Notes: generated by a model not told the origin, from the sequence alone. A stretch of DNA of 64,000 nt from Halosolutus amylolyticus (GCF_023566055.1 NZ_JALIQP010000002.1:62001-126000), one strand, 5' to 3'; shown: positions 27,822 through 37,670, counted from the first letter of the stretch. Numbers and translations are program-made.

Positions 27822-27842
27822 ACGGGGGAGGGCTGGCCGATC

Positions 27843-27870
27843 GCGCGGCGCGCGGATCCGCGCGCCGCGC
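27843..27870. repeat. 28-bp perfect palindrome
   Basis: Fourteen-base arms, GCGCGGCGCGCGGA and its complement, with no loop. Next to it (27887-27925) an aagggcgagtgagg motif is present twice. Both lie between the convergent nth and aCPSF1 genes, a 325-base gap with no supported gene. Confidence 0.85.
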
Positions 27871-27925
27871 TGCGTGGTGGACATGAAAAGGGCGAGTGAG
27901 GCCTGCCAAGGGCGAGTGAGGGCTT

Positions 27926-29860
27926 TCAGAGGAAGCGGAAGGTCTCGAGGTTCTTCGGCGCGAAGGTTCGCATGTCGAACTCGTGGTAGAGCGCGCTCGA
28001 GAGGTCCTGCGTGGAGCGTTCGTCGCCGTGGACGCAGAGCACCTTCTCGGGCCGGGGGTTCATCGTCCGCACGAAGTTCTCGAGGCCGGCCCGATCGGCG
28101 TGGCCGGAGAAGCCGTCGACGGTTTCGACGTTCATGTTCAGCGAGAGGGTGCCGCGGCCGCCGCCGTTGCCCATCGCGCCCACTTCGCTGGTGGGGATCT
28201 CGTCCCAGCCGTTCTGGATGCGCCGGCCGAGGGTCCCCTGGGCCTGGTAGCCGACGAAGACGAGCGTCGAGTCCGGATCGGGGCCGATGTGGCTGAGCCA
28301 GGACATGATCGGGCCGCCGGTGACCATCCCCGAGGTCGAGAGGATGATGCAGGGTTCGCCGTCGGCGACGTCCTGTCGCTCCTCCTCGCCGCCGTCGATG
28401 TGGTTGAACTCCTCGGCGAGGAACGGGTTCTCGTCCTCGTGGAAGATCCGATCGCGCAGGTCGTCGCGCAGGTACTCGGGGTAGGTCGTGTGGATGGCGG
28501 TCGCCTCCCAGATCATCCCGTCGAGGTGGACCGGCATCGAGGGGATATCACCGCTTCGCATCGCCTCTTCGAGGACGAGCATGATCTCCTGGGAGCGCCC
28601 GACCGCGAACGCGGGGATGAGGACCTTGCCGCCCTCGTCGTAGGTGTCCTTGATAACCTGTTTCAGCTTCCGTTCGGAGTCTTCCTGGTCGGTCTGGTAG
28701 TCGTTGCGACCGCCGTAGGTCGACTCGAGGACGAGCGTCTCGACGCGCGGGAAGTCGTTGGTCGCGCCGTTGAACAGGCGGGTGTCCTCGTAGTGGATGT
28801 CGCCGGAGAACGCGACGTTGTAGAGGCCGTCGCCGATGTGGAAGTGCGAGACGGCCGAGCCGAGAATGTGGCCAGCGTTGTGGAACGTGAGTTTGACGTC
28901 GGGCGCGATGTCGGTGACGTCGCCGTACTCGAGCGGGATCGTGTGCTTGATCGCCTCGCGGACCTGCTCGCTCTCGTAGGGCGGGGTGCGTCCCTCCTTG
29001 GCCGCGACGTCGAGGTAGTCGAGCGTCAGCAGTCCCATCAGGTCCCGCGTGGGTTCGGTACAGTAGATCGGCCCATCGTAGCCGTACTTAAACAGGAGCG
29101 GAATGAGCGCGGAGTGATCGAGGTGGGCGTGGGTGAGGACGACCGCGTCGATCGTCTGGGGACCCGCACCGAGCGCTTCAGGGGCGTGGAGGTAGGGAAC
29201 TTCGCCTTCGGCGCCCGGTTTGTCGCCGCAGTCGATGAGAATCCGCGTTTCGGGGGTCGAGAGGATGAAGGAGGCGCGGCCGACCTCGCGACAGCAGCCC
29301 AGCGTGGTGATGCGGACGTACTCGTCGTCGGACATCTCCTCGCGGTGGATCTGTCGGCCGACCTTCTCGAGGATGTCCCGGCGCTCGTCGCGTTCCTGCT
29401 TGAGGAAGCTCCGGACGTTCGAGACCGTCGAGGACTCGATCGGCGGCGTGCGGACGACTTCGGGCGTCCAGCCGACGTTCTTGGTGATGTCCCGGAGCGT
29501 CGAGCCGTGGCGGCCGATCACCATGCCGGGCTTTTCGGCCTCGATGACGACCTCGCCGGTGTCGGCGTGGAAGTCGAGGTCGGTAACGCCCGCCTCGTCC
29601 GGGATGACGTTCATGATCTGCTCGCGAGCCTCGTCGGGTCGCGAGAGAACGCTCGGGTCCGGACGGACGGTGATGCGTTTGCGGAGTTTGCTCGCGAGCT
29701 TCCGGATCAGGTCGCCCTGCTGGGCGAATTTCTTCGGATCGCGCGTGTAGACCACCAGTTCCGGGCCTTCGTATTTCACCGAGGAGACCGAGATATCGGT
29801 CGGTAACTCGCTCGTGATCTCTGCTTTCAGATCGTCGAGTTGCTGCTCTACAGTACTCAT
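27926..29860 (-). CDS. aCPSF1 (FttA): KH-domain beta-CASP ribonuclease and transcription termination factor
   Basis: 644 residues. Archaeal aCPSF1/FttA cleaves nascent RNA at U-rich sites and ends transcription. Residues 1-160 hold two KH-like domains (AEKPGMVIGRHGSTLRDITK carries the GxxG-type loop). The metallo-beta-lactamase core has THAHLDHSALIP (HxHxDH), NAGHILGSAVSHF and FSGDIHYED, and the beta-CASP part has STSGMVTGGPIMSWL and a late His in FSGHAD and LCVHGDE, so the two-zinc site looks complete. The start MSTVEQQLDDLKAEI at 29860 is the family's usual start. Gene alone on its strand, facing nth. Confidence 0.95.
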   Translation of the reverse strand: MSTVEQQLDDLKAEITSELPTDISVSSVKYEGPELVVYTRDPKKFAQQGDLIRKLASKLRKRITVRPDPSVLSRPDEAREQIMNVIPDEAGVTDLDFHADTGEVVIEAEKPGMVIGRHGSTLRDITKNVGWTPEVVRTPPIESSTVSNVRSFLKQERDERRDILEKVGRQIHREEMSDDEYVRITTLGCCREVGRASFILSTPETRILIDCGDKPGAEGEVPYLHAPEALGAGPQTIDAVVLTHAHLDHSALIPLLFKYGYDGPIYCTEPTRDLMGLLTLDYLDVAAKEGRTPPYESEQVREAIKHTIPLEYGDVTDIAPDVKLTFHNAGHILGSAVSHFHIGDGLYNVAFSGDIHYEDTRLFNGATNDFPRVETLVLESTYGGRNDYQTDQEDSERKLKQVIKDTYDEGGKVLIPAFAVGRSQEIMLVLEEAMRSGDIPSMPVHLDGMIWEATAIHTTYPEYLRDDLRDRIFHEDENPFLAEEFNHIDGGEEERQDVADGEPCIILSTSGMVTGGPIMSWLSHIGPDPDSTLVFVGYQAQGTLGRRIQNGWDEIPTSEVGAMGNGGGRGTLSLNMNVETVDGFSGHADRAGLENFVRTMNPRPEKVLCVHGDERSTQDLSSALYHEFDMRTFAPKNLETFRFL

Positions 29861-30222
29861 AGGTCGCCAATTGGGCTTGCGTGAACTCGCCGACGGGGAG
29901 CCGACGTGTCGTCCCGGAACCGACCCCGGGCGATCGGCGACGAACGGATCTCGTCGCCGTCCCGGTCCCTGCCGACCACCGATAGCCACTCGTGTGTGGG
30001 TCCTGATAGCGACGGGGAGTGATGTCGGACTGTGACGGGGTTCGGATACCGTCTCGTGTTCCGGATCATCCTGTCAAGTTCCGTGCGTGACGACACGCTC
30101 CCAGGTCGGTCGTCCTGGTCCGTGCGGGAAGATTCCAGGGAGAACCCGCTTACTCGACGCTATTCTTTGCGTGGTATAAAAGCCTTCGCAAAAATCAGGG
30201 CCCTTCGACACGTTGTCCACCT
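29861..30222. other. divergent intergenic region with a TATA-like box
   Basis: About 360 bases between aCPSF1 and the DUF5809-like gene. The only strong signal is ggtataaaa at 30173-30181, about 45 bases before the rightward start, which would leave a leader of roughly 18 bases. No further gene or stable hairpin was recognised. Confidence 0.5.
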
Positions 30223-30705
30223 ATGGAACTGACACCGGACCGCGTCGTTGCCGAACGCGACTGGGTCGTACAGCGTGCTGACCGCGTCGTTCCGCTCATC
30301 AACGACGTCCGATCGGATCTCGGCGCGGCCTTCGATACCGACGTCGATCCGGTGACCGACGAGCAGTACCGCGCGGAAGTCGACGCCGTCTTCGCCGACG
30401 GCGACCTGGCGGTCAACGTCGCGGCGATGGTCGCCATCCTCCGCAGGCTAGACGTCGAGGGGGACTATCCCGGCTTTATCGTCGACGAGATTCTGGGTCG
30501 AGAACTCGCGGCGACGATCGCCGGCACGCAACCCCTGCGGACGCTGGGCGAGGCGACGTTTCACTACGCGGACGTGCAGGTCCACGGCGGCGACGACGAG
30601 AACGCTGGCGTCGACGACCTGGAGGCGGCGCTCGCGGCTGGCTTCCAGGAGCGCATTCCCGGCTGGAACTGGACCGAGCGCGAGAGTCCGTTCAGCGTCG
30701 ACTGA
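30223..30705 (+). CDS. conserved haloarchaeal protein (DUF5809-like)
   Basis: 160 residues, acidic and mostly helical, starting MELTPDRVVAERDWVVQRAD. A conserved-looking centre reads LAVNVAAMVAILRRLDVEGD followed by PGFIVDEILGREL; the end is PGWNWTERESPFSVD. No catalytic residues or membrane spans are visible. I associate it with the haloarchaeal DUF5809 family from memory. Function unknown. Confidence 0.65.
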   Translation: MELTPDRVVAERDWVVQRADRVVPLINDVRSDLGAAFDTDVDPVTDEQYRAEVDAVFADGDLAVNVAAMVAILRRLDVEGDYPGFIVDEILGRELAATIAGTQPLRTLGEATFHYADVQVHGGDDENAGVDDLEAALAAGFQERIPGWNWTERESPFSVD

Positions 30706-30759
30706 CGGGGCAGAAGCCGAGTTTCGGTGTCGACCGGCCGGCGGAAAGAAGAAGCGTTC

Positions 30760-31305
30760 TCAGGAGTCGGAGGAGTCGTCGTCCGCCGAACCGTCGTCGC
30801 CGTTCTCCGATTCGTCGGTGTCCTCGTTCGCCGTCTCGTTCTCCGCTCCCTCCTCGGGGACGGGTCCCTGCTGTTGTTGCTGTTGCTCGATGATCAGGTC
30901 GTAAGCCTCGCTCCCGTACAGCACGGTCAGGGGGCCGCTTCGGAGTGCGCCGAGGATTGCCCCGTCGTCGCCGTCGATCAGGTACAGCCCCTCGACCTCG
31001 TCTGAGGACTCCTCGACCGTCACGTCCTCCTCGTCGACGTAGGATTCGAACTCGTCGATCGCGTCCTGACGGCGCTGTTCGACCTCCTCCTGGAACTCGA
31101 CCCGATCGATCTCGCCCGATTCGAGCTGGTCGTAGAGCTCTTCGACGTCCGCCTGTGCTACGTCGACGACGGCGGTGAGGCGGTCGTCCCCGTTCTCGTC
31201 TTCGTCCTGATTCAACAGACTGGCGTCGGTACAGCCCGCGATCGACGCTGCGGCGCCCGTGCCGGCGATCCGAAGGAATCGGCGGCGATCGTGCTCTGTG
31301 GTCAT
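30760..31305 (-). CDS. Tat-exported lipoprotein, small and acidic
   Basis: 181 residues. The start MTTEHDRRRFLRIAGTGAAA contains a twin-arginine motif and leads to a lipobox IAGC with Cys25. The mature part has a helical, charged segment (DVEELYDQLESGEIDRVEFQ), a short beta segment (LYLIDGDDGAILGALRSG), a run of six glutamines near residue 142 and an Asp/Glu/Ser-rich tail of about 35 residues. No known domain. Probably a surface-anchored protein of unknown role. Confidence 0.8.
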   Translation of the reverse strand: MTTEHDRRRFLRIAGTGAAASIAGCTDASLLNQDEDENGDDRLTAVVDVAQADVEELYDQLESGEIDRVEFQEEVEQRRQDAIDEFESYVDEEDVTVEESSDEVEGLYLIDGDDGAILGALRSGPLTVLYGSEAYDLIIEQQQQQQGPVPEEGAENETANEDTDESENGDDGSADDDSSDS

Positions 31306-31422
31306 GTCGTGCTCGAACGCCACTCCCCGGAGAAATAAGGGTTTTTGACAGCCAGTCACACGTTTGGCGTCGCTGCGACGGGTCCGGGCCCCTTTTATTC
31401 GGCCGTGAGCAATCTCGAGACA

Positions 31423-32166
31423 GTGACAGCCAGTCCCCACACCTCGCGAGCGGTCACGCTCGAGCAGCCTTCGCTCGCGGCCGCGTGCGAGGCGATCGCC
31501 GACGGGCTCGAGCGGGAGGCCCTGGTCACGGTGTTCGGTCGCTGTACCGTCGACTACGAGGGTCGAGCCGCCAGCACCCTCGACGCGGGCGATCGCCACG
31601 TCATGCTGAAACCCGACGGCGCGGCGCTGGTCCACACCCACGAGGGCCAGCAACCGGTCAACTGGCAGCCGCCCGGCTGCGACCACGACGTCGCCTGCAC
31701 GGACGAGACCCTCCTTCTCGAGAGCCGCCGATCGACGCCGGACGAACGGCTCAGCGTGCGATTCCAGCAGGTGCTACAGGTCTCGGCCTTCTCGGGCACC
31801 GACACGAACGAACTCGCACTCGAGGGAACGGAGGAAGATCTCCGCCAGCGGATCCTCGACGAACCCGCCCTGCTCGAGGACGGGTTCACGCCGCTCGCGA
31901 CCGAACGCGACACCCCGGCCGGCGCCGTGGACATCTACGGCGAGGACGCGTCCGGTCGCGCCGTCGTCGTCGAACTCAAGCGCCGCCGGGTCGGCCCGGA
32001 CGCCGTGAGTCAACTGCGACGGTACGTCGACGCCCTCGAACGCGACCTCCACGCCGACGCCGCCGTTCGTGGCCTGCTCGTCGCCCCGTCGGTGACCGAC
32101 CGGGCCGATCGGCTCCTGGCCGATCACGGTCTCGAGTTCGTCGCGCTGGAGCCGACGGCGGAGTGA
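31423..32166 (+). CDS. nucS: endonuclease NucS
   Basis: 247 residues. NucS cuts DNA at mismatches and branched structures and acts with PCNA. The N-terminal half is the beta domain (FGRCTVDYEGRAASTLDAGD, LVHTHEGQQPVNWQPPGCDH). The C-terminal RecB-like nuclease has the Asp of GAVDIYGED and the ExK motif VVVELKRRRVGPDAVSQLRR. A TATA-like ttttatt at 31393-31399 makes the GTG at 31423 (MTASPHTSRAV) a leaderless start; the GTG at 31405 is the alternative. Having both NucS and MutS in one window shows two mismatch systems side by side. Confidence 0.92.
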   Translation: MTASPHTSRAVTLEQPSLAAACEAIADGLEREALVTVFGRCTVDYEGRAASTLDAGDRHVMLKPDGAALVHTHEGQQPVNWQPPGCDHDVACTDETLLLESRRSTPDERLSVRFQQVLQVSAFSGTDTNELALEGTEEDLRQRILDEPALLEDGFTPLATERDTPAGAVDIYGEDASGRAVVVELKRRRVGPDAVSQLRRYVDALERDLHADAAVRGLLVAPSVTDRADRLLADHGLEFVALEPTAE

Positions 32167-32182
32167 ATCGCCGACGTCCGAC

Positions 32183-32638
32183 TCAGGGCGCGTACGTCCC
32201 CTCGAGCGTCGCCTCGTCGATCACGTGGCCCTCGATCGCCGACTCGAGCGCGTCGGCGTCGGTGTCAGCGCCGAGGTCGAGCGTCGTGTCCAGCGCGTAG
32301 AGGGTGAACACGTAGGTGTGTTCCCGGTCCGGCGGGTTCGGCCCGCCGTAGCCCGGTTCACCGTAGTCGTTCGTCCCCTCGTCGGCGTCGTCCGGGCTCC
32401 AGTCTTCGGGAATCTCCGTCCGCTCCGGCGGGACGTTCCAGACGACCCAGTGGTCCCACACCTTCCCCGCCGGCTCGACCGCGTCGGGGTCGTCTATCAC
32501 CAGGGCCAGCGACTCGGCGTCGTCCGGCACGCCGTCGATCAACAGCGGCGGGTTGACGTCGTCGTGCTGGTAGCCGTACTTTTCGGGGATCCGATCGCCG
32601 TCGTCGAACGCAGGACTCGTCAGGGACAGGGAGGACAT
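32183..32638 (-). CDS. YbhB/YbcL-type PEBP-family protein
   Basis: 151 residues. Phosphatidylethanolamine-binding-protein fold: LTSPAFDDGDRIPEKYGYQH, then DVNPPLLIDGVPDDAESLAL, VIDDPDAVEPAGKVWDHWVV with the DPD and DHW ligand-site motifs, and GYGGPNPPDREHTYVFTLYA (GPxPP loop and HxY). Intracellular; bacterial and archaeal members have no firm function. The ATG at 32638 is preferred over a GTG one codon upstream. Convergent with nucS. Confidence 0.93.
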   Translation of the reverse strand: MSSLSLTSPAFDDGDRIPEKYGYQHDDVNPPLLIDGVPDDAESLALVIDDPDAVEPAGKVWDHWVVWNVPPERTEIPEDWSPDDADEGTNDYGEPGYGGPNPPDREHTYVFTLYALDTTLDLGADTDADALESAIEGHVIDEATLEGTYAP

Positions 32639-32738
32639 CACTCGGCTCTCCCACCTCGTCCACGAAGAAAGTTACACAGTGGCGCGGTGACGTCGATGTC
32701 AGCGCGCACTTATCCCTCTCGATTTCCTAAGGCGGTCG

Positions 32739-33206
32739 ATGTCACTTGCATCTCGTCTTTCGAACCGTCGCGGTAGCGAGTCTGCGGACCGATCCGAATC
32801 GTCCGCGTCGTCGACCGACGAACCGGTGTCCGACACCGCGCTCTTCCGCCTGGGACGCGTCCTCTTCGGGGGCGTCCTCGCGTTCAACGCGATCGACAAC
32901 CTGCGGAACCTCGAGGAACGAATCGGCTACGCAGAATTCAAGGGCGCGCCCGAACCCGACCGTACCGTCCCCGCGGCCAGCGTCGGCCTCCTGCTCGGCG
33001 GACTCGGCGTCGCCCTCTGGAAACTCCCGGCCGCGGCCGCGCTCGGGATCGCCGGCTTCCTGGCCGGCACGACGCCCGTGATGCACGACTTCTGGAATCA
33101 GGACGACGAGGAGGAGAAACAACAGGAGCAGATCCAGTTCCTCAAAAACACCGCGCTGTTCGGCGCCACACTGGCGTTCGTCCGCGTCGCCCGCCGTTCG
33201 AGGTAA
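32739..33206 (+). CDS. DoxX-like membrane protein
   Basis: 155 residues. After a Ser/Glu-rich 32-residue N-terminus come hydrophobic segments ALFRLGRVLFGGVLAFNAID, VGLLLGGLGVALWKLPAAAA and LGIAGFLAGTTPVMHDFWNQ, and a last one at FLKNTALFGATLAFVRVARR, giving about four membrane helices. The arrangement and the THDFW-like motif (MHDFWNQDD) are those of the DoxX/SURF4 family. Physiological role unclear; some relatives are linked to thiol redox or thiosulphate:quinone systems. Confidence 0.8.
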   Translation: MSLASRLSNRRGSESADRSESSASSTDEPVSDTALFRLGRVLFGGVLAFNAIDNLRNLEERIGYAEFKGAPEPDRTVPAASVGLLLGGLGVALWKLPAAAALGIAGFLAGTTPVMHDFWNQDDEEEKQQEQIQFLKNTALFGATLAFVRVARRSR

Positions 33207-33253
33207 CCCTCGCCGTTTTCTCACCCAGTCGTCGCCGTTCCCCACCCGTTCGA

Positions 33254-36010
33254 CTACTCCTCGAGCAGCCGTTTCAGCCGATCGAGTTCCGTCAGCGCCT
33301 CGACGGGAGTGAGGTGTGCGAGGTCGAGCGCCCGGAGTTCGGCGGCGACGTCGGTCGGCACGTCACCTACGTCGGAGCGTGGCTCCGACGAGGATCGCGA
33401 ACCAGGGGTTCGCTCACCCCCGTCTGCGGTCGCCTGCCCCGTTCCCGCGTCGTCGACTGGCGACACCTCGGACTGGTCCCGGTCGTCCCCGGCGATCGGA
33501 TCGTCGGCCGCCTCCGCGACCAAATCCCGCGATCGATCCACTACCGACTCCGGAACGCCGGCGGCGGTCGCGACTTCGACCCCGTAGGACCCCGTCGCCG
33601 CGCCGGGGGCGATCTCGTGGTGGAAGACGACCTCGCCATCCTCCTGGTCGACCTCGAAGTGGAGCGTGAACGCGGCCGGGAGGTCGTCCGCGAGTTCGGT
33701 CAGCGGGTGGTGATGCGTCGCAAAGAGCGTCGTCGCGCCGACCTCGTCGTGGAGGTGTTCGGTGATCGCCTGCGCGATCGCGAGACCGTCCGCGGTCGAC
33801 GTGCCGCGGCCCACCTCGTCCAACAGCACGAGCGATCGCTCGTCGGCCTCCCGGAGGATCGTCGCGAGTTCGTCCATCTCGACCATGAACGTCGATCGGC
33901 CGCCGGCGATGTCGTCGCTGGCACCCACGCGGGTGAAGATCCGCTCGACCGGCGTCAGCCGGGCCGATCGCGCGGGGACGAAACTGCCGACCTGCGCGAG
34001 GAGGACGATCTGGGCCACCTGCCGCATGTACGTCGACTTCCCCGACATGTTGGGGCCGGTGATCACCGCCAGCCGCCGATCGTCGTCGAACCGGGCGTCG
34101 TTCGGAACGAACGACTCCTGCGTGCGCTCGACGACCGGGTGGCGGCCGCCCTCGACGTCGATGACGAGGCCGTCGTCGCCTCCGGTTCCGTCCCGATCGA
34201 GGATCTCGGGCCGACAGTAGTCGTACTGGGCCGCGGCGGTGGCCAGCGAGACGAGCGCGTCGAGCGTCGCGACGGCGTCGGCGAGCGCCTGCACGCGTTC
34301 GACCTCCTCGGCGATCTCGCGGCGTACCTCCCGGAACAGTTCGTACTCGCGTTCGTCCGCGCGCTCTTCCGCGCCGACGATCTCGTCCTCGCGCTCCTTG
34401 AGTTCGGGCGTGACGAACCGCTCGGAGTTTTTCAGCGTCTGGCGGCGCTGGTAGTTCTCCGGCACCGCGTCGAGGTTGGGGTTGGTCACCTCGATGTAGT
34501 AGCCGTGGACCGAGTTGTAGCCGACCTTCAGCGAGTCGATCCCGGTCCGGTCCCGTTCCGCCTCCTCGAGGTCGTCGATCCACTGTTTGCCGTTCCGGGC
34601 CGTCTCGCGCAACGCGTCCAGGTCCTCGTCGTACCCCTCGGCGATGATCCCGCCCTCGGTGATCTCGATCGGCGGGTCCGCGACGATCGCGTCCTCGATC
34701 AACTCGCGGACGTCGGCGAGCGGGTCGAGGTTGGCGTGGAGGTCCTGGAGGCGGTCGCAGTCGGCGTCGGCGAGTTGCGCCCGGATCTCGGGGACGACCG
34801 CCAGCGTGTCCCGGAGCGAGCGCAGGTCCCGCGCGTTGGCTCGCTCGCGGGAGATGCGACCGATCAGTCGCTCCAGGTCGTAGACGTCCCGCAGGCGGTC
34901 GTGGAGCCGTTCCCGCCGCTGGACCGCCCCCGTGAGTTCGTCGACGGCATCGTGGCGGGCCGCGATCCGATCGGGATCGAGCAACGGCCGGCGGAGCCAG
35001 TCCCGGAGTTTGCGGCCGCCGAGAGCGCTGGCGGTCTCGTCGAGCACGCCGACCAGCGTGGCGTCCTCGCGGCCGTAGACGGCCCGCGGCTCGAACAGTT
35101 CGAGGCTCCGCAGGGCGACGGCGTCGAGGAGGAGGTACTCGCGGGGATCGTACCGGGTGAGGCGGGTGATGTACTCGAGTCGGTGGGCCGAATCGGCCGC
35201 GAAGACGGCGTCGACGCGCCGGTCGTCGTCCTCCCCGCGTTCGCCCTCGTGTTCCCCGCCGCGGACGTACTCGGCGTAGGCGAGCAACGCGCCGCAGGCC
35301 CGAATCTCCGCGTCGCTGGCGAGCAGTGCATCCGGGTTCCGGAAGTAGGTCGAGAGTTTCTCGCCGGCCCGATCGCGATCGAACGCGCGGGCGTCGAACG
35401 GCGTCACCATGCAGTCCTCGGGGACGAGGTCGGCCGGAGCGTCGGGACCGACGACCGCCTCGGAGGGGTCGAACCGGCTCACCTCGTCGGCGATCGACTC
35501 GCTCGCGGTCGAACTCGTCGCGAGGAAGTCGCCGGTCGAGACGTCGAGGAGGGAGAGCGCGAGGGCGTCGCCGTCCCGCGCGATCGCGGCGACGAAGTTG
35601 TTGTCGTCGCCCGCGAGCAGTTCGTCCTCGGTGAGCGTCCCCGGCGTGATCACGCGGGTGACCGCCCGCTCGACGACGCCGGAGGTCTCGCCCGGTTCCT
35701 CGACCTGGTCGGCGACCGCGACCCGGTACCCCGCCTCGAGCAACTCCTCGACGTACGACTCGGCGTTGTCGATCGGGATGCCGGCCATCGGGTACTCGCC
35801 GGTGCTGTCCTCGCGACTGGTGAGCGTGATCTCGAGCAGTCGCGCGGTGCGTTCGGCGGCCTCGCAGAAGGTCTCGTAGAAGTCCCCGACCTGGAAGAGT
35901 ACGAGCGCGTCGTCGTAGCGCGCACAGAGGTCGTGGTACTGGCGCATCATCGGCGTCAACTCGTCGCGTTTCTCGGCCATCGCGTCGGGCGGGCCAAGCG
36001 CCGAATCCAT
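33254..36010 (-). CDS. mutS: DNA mismatch repair protein MutS
   Basis: 918 residues. It recognises mismatches and starts repair with MutL (not in this window). The mismatch-binding N-terminus has [20 protein letters not shown] (the F-x-E wedge as FYE). The ATPase end has [20 protein letters not shown] (Walker A), [20 protein letters not shown] and LFATHHHPL. Between the ATPase and the conserved C-terminal helix lies a long low-complexity linker (about residues 815-885) that holds a perfect 9-bp hairpin at 33370-33390. The start at 36010 gives the family-typical length; a shorter start at MAEKRDELT ten codons in is possible. Confidence 0.95.
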   Translation of the reverse strand: MDSALGPPDAMAEKRDELTPMMRQYHDLCARYDDALVLFQVGDFYETFCEAAERTARLLEITLTSREDSTGEYPMAGIPIDNAESYVEELLEAGYRVAVADQVEEPGETSGVVERAVTRVITPGTLTEDELLAGDDNNFVAAIARDGDALALSLLDVSTGDFLATSSTASESIADEVSRFDPSEAVVGPDAPADLVPEDCMVTPFDARAFDRDRAGEKLSTYFRNPDALLASDAEIRACGALLAYAEYVRGGEHEGERGEDDDRRVDAVFAADSAHRLEYITRLTRYDPREYLLLDAVALRSLELFEPRAVYGREDATLVGVLDETASALGGRKLRDWLRRPLLDPDRIAARHDAVDELTGAVQRRERLHDRLRDVYDLERLIGRISRERANARDLRSLRDTLAVVPEIRAQLADADCDRLQDLHANLDPLADVRELIEDAIVADPPIEITEGGIIAEGYDEDLDALRETARNGKQWIDDLEEAERDRTGIDSLKVGYNSVHGYYIEVTNPNLDAVPENYQRRQTLKNSERFVTPELKEREDEIVGAEERADEREYELFREVRREIAEEVERVQALADAVATLDALVSLATAAAQYDYCRPEILDRDGTGGDDGLVIDVEGGRHPVVERTQESFVPNDARFDDDRRLAVITGPNMSGKSTYMRQVAQIVLLAQVGSFVPARSARLTPVERIFTRVGASDDIAGGRSTFMVEMDELATILREADERSLVLLDEVGRGTSTADGLAIAQAITEHLHDEVGATTLFATHHHPLTELADDLPAAFTLHFEVDQEDGEVVFHHEIAPGAATGSYGVEVATAAGVPESVVDRSRDLVAEAADDPIAGDDRDQSEVSPVDDAGTGQATADGGERTPGSRSSSEPRSDVGDVPTDVAAELRALDLAHLTPVEALTELDRLKRLLEE
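33370..33390. repeat. 9-bp hairpin inside the mutS linker
   Basis: CGTCGGAGC-GTG-GCTCCGACG. On the coding strand it encodes S-S-E-P-R-S-D, much like the S-A-E-P-R-S of the hairpin units in the multi-ferredoxin gene at 52999-53017. Confidence 0.7.
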
Positions 36011-36167
36011 GTCTCAATTCCGCCGCCGCACGGGGAAATACCTTGCTGGATCTCTCCCCGGATCGATCGCGGTCGATCGGTTCTCTGCTCGACTGATCGA
36101 GTCGTCTGACTGTCACGCTATCGGAAAAAACGTATTACGGGGGCTCTCGAAGAGGGGAGTGATTGAC

Positions 36168-37670
36168 ATGGAACCGGGCTCGTCGATCGGTCGGGTACTC
36201 GCGTTTCTGGCCGTCACGCTGCTGATCAGCAGCGCCCTCGTCGGCGTCGCCGTCGCCGCGCCGTCGAGCACGACCGACGCCGGCCTGCTGGAGTCGGAGC
36301 GCACCGATCGCGTCGGCGCCATCGACGACGAACTGAACGACACGACCGGGACCCTCGAGAACACGACGAACGAGACCACGGACACGATCGAGAACACGAC
36401 GAACGAGACGACAGACGCGATCGCGACCGTCACGAACGAGACGACCGACGCCCTCGCGAACACCACCGACGAAACGACGGACGCCGTCGAGAATACGACG
36501 TCCGAGACGACCGACGCCGTGGAGAACACGACGAACGAAACTACCGGCGAACTGGACGACCCCGTCACCAACACGACCGAGGACGCCGTCACGGGCGTCT
36601 CCGACGGCCTCGAAAACACGACGGGGACGACGACCGATCTCGTCGACGACGGCGTCGAACTGACGGCCGACCTCGTCCAGTACACCGTCGACGAGACGAC
36701 CGGCACGATCGAGTACACGGTCACCGGAACGACGAGCCTCGTCGACGACACTGTGGCGGAGACGGGGACGCTCGCCACCCTCGAGATCGACGACCGGCGC
36801 GCGCAGTCGTCGGCATCGATCGAGCGGCCGGAAGCCGAGTCGTCGAGCGAAGACGGGGCGACCGCTTCGGATGCGGACTCGGACGACGCAGGGACGAGCG
36901 GCGACGAGACGGGCGACGCCGATCGATCGAGTCCGGATACGTCGTCGACCGCCGCCGACGCCGTCCTGGTCGGCCTCATGGGTGCGATGACCGCGACGGG
37001 TGCCGCGGCCGGCGGGTCCGGCGCCGGCGCTGGCGGTGCGGGTGGATCGTCGGCCACCGCGAGGGCGCTTCGCCACCTCCGGCACGCGAGAGCCGAGTTC
37101 CCGTGGAAGCTCTTCCCGATCTTCAAGTACAGCCGCTACGACGACTCCGATCCGCTCGAGAACGATCGGCGTCGGGCGGTCTACGAGACGATCGAAGCCG
37201 ATCCGGGCTGTTACCTCTCGCGGATCAGCGAACGAAGCGACGTCTCCCTCTCGACGGTCCGCCACCACGTCCGCATTCTCGAGGACGAAGGACTGGTGTC
37301 GACCGCCAAGATCAACGGGAAACGGCGGTACTACGTCGAGAACGAGACGCCGGCGGACTCTCGAGAGGACGGCGACGCCGTCCGTGACGTCGCACTCCAC
37401 GCCGCGCTCGACGAACCCGCCAAACGCGACGTCCTCGAGACCCTCGCCGACCTCGGCCGGGCACCCAACGGGCGACTCGCGGACGCCCTCGATCGGGACC
37501 CGAGCACGGTCTCGCACCACCTCTCCTCGCTCGCGGACGACGGGCTCGTCGTCCGCGAACGCGACGGCCGATCGATGGTCAACGAACTCGCCCCGCGAGT
37601 CGAGGCGGTCCTCGCCGACGAGGGGGCGGCGGGGGCCGACGCCTCGTCGCCGACTCCGGCCGACGATTGA
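36168..37670 (+). CDS. membrane-anchored protein with Thr-rich outer repeats and two winged-helix domains
   Basis: 500 residues. A signal-like segment RVLAFLAVTLLISSALVGVA ends near AVAA (residue 30). Residues 55-150 are repeats of the pattern N-T-T-N-E-T-T-D-x-I/V/A-E, very rich in N-x-T sequons and so possibly glycosylated outside the cell. A hydrophobic, Gly/Ala-rich segment AADAVLVGLMGAMTATGAAA (262-285) could cross the membrane. Then two ArsR/MarR-like winged helices: YLSRISERSDVSLSTVRHHV (about 350-370) and RLADALDRDPSTVSHHLSSL (about 440-460). The plan suggests a one-component sensor with an outside receptor and cytoplasmic DNA binding. A GTG at 36159 is an alternative start that fits the TATA-like gtattacg at 36131-36138 slightly better. 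Confidence 0.82.
   Translation: MEPGSSIGRVLAFLAVTLLISSALVGVAVAAPSSTTDAGLLESERTDRVGAIDDELNDTTGTLENTTNETTDTIENTTNETTDAIATVTNETTDALANTTDETTDAVENTTSETTDAVENTTNETTGELDDPVTNTTEDAVTGVSDGLENTTGTTTDLVDDGVELTADLVQYTVDETTGTIEYTVTGTTSLVDDTVAETGTLATLEIDDRRAQSSASIERPEAESSSEDGATASDADSDDAGTSGDETGDADRSSPDTSSTAADAVLVGLMGAMTATGAAAGGSGAGAGGAGGSSATARALRHLRHARAEFPWKLFPIFKYSRYDDSDPLENDRRRAVYETIEADPGCYLSRISERSDVSLSTVRHHVRILEDEGLVSTAKINGKRRYYVENETPADSREDGDAVRDVALHAALDEPAKRDVLETLADLGRAPNGRLADALDRDPSTVSHHLSSLADDGLVVRERDGRSMVNELAPRVEAVLADEGAAGADASSPTPADD

Noticed and set aside
33314-36109. 931-codon rightward open frame opposite mutS
   Set aside because: Same mirror effect; mutS on the other strand has complete Walker and mismatch-binding motifs.
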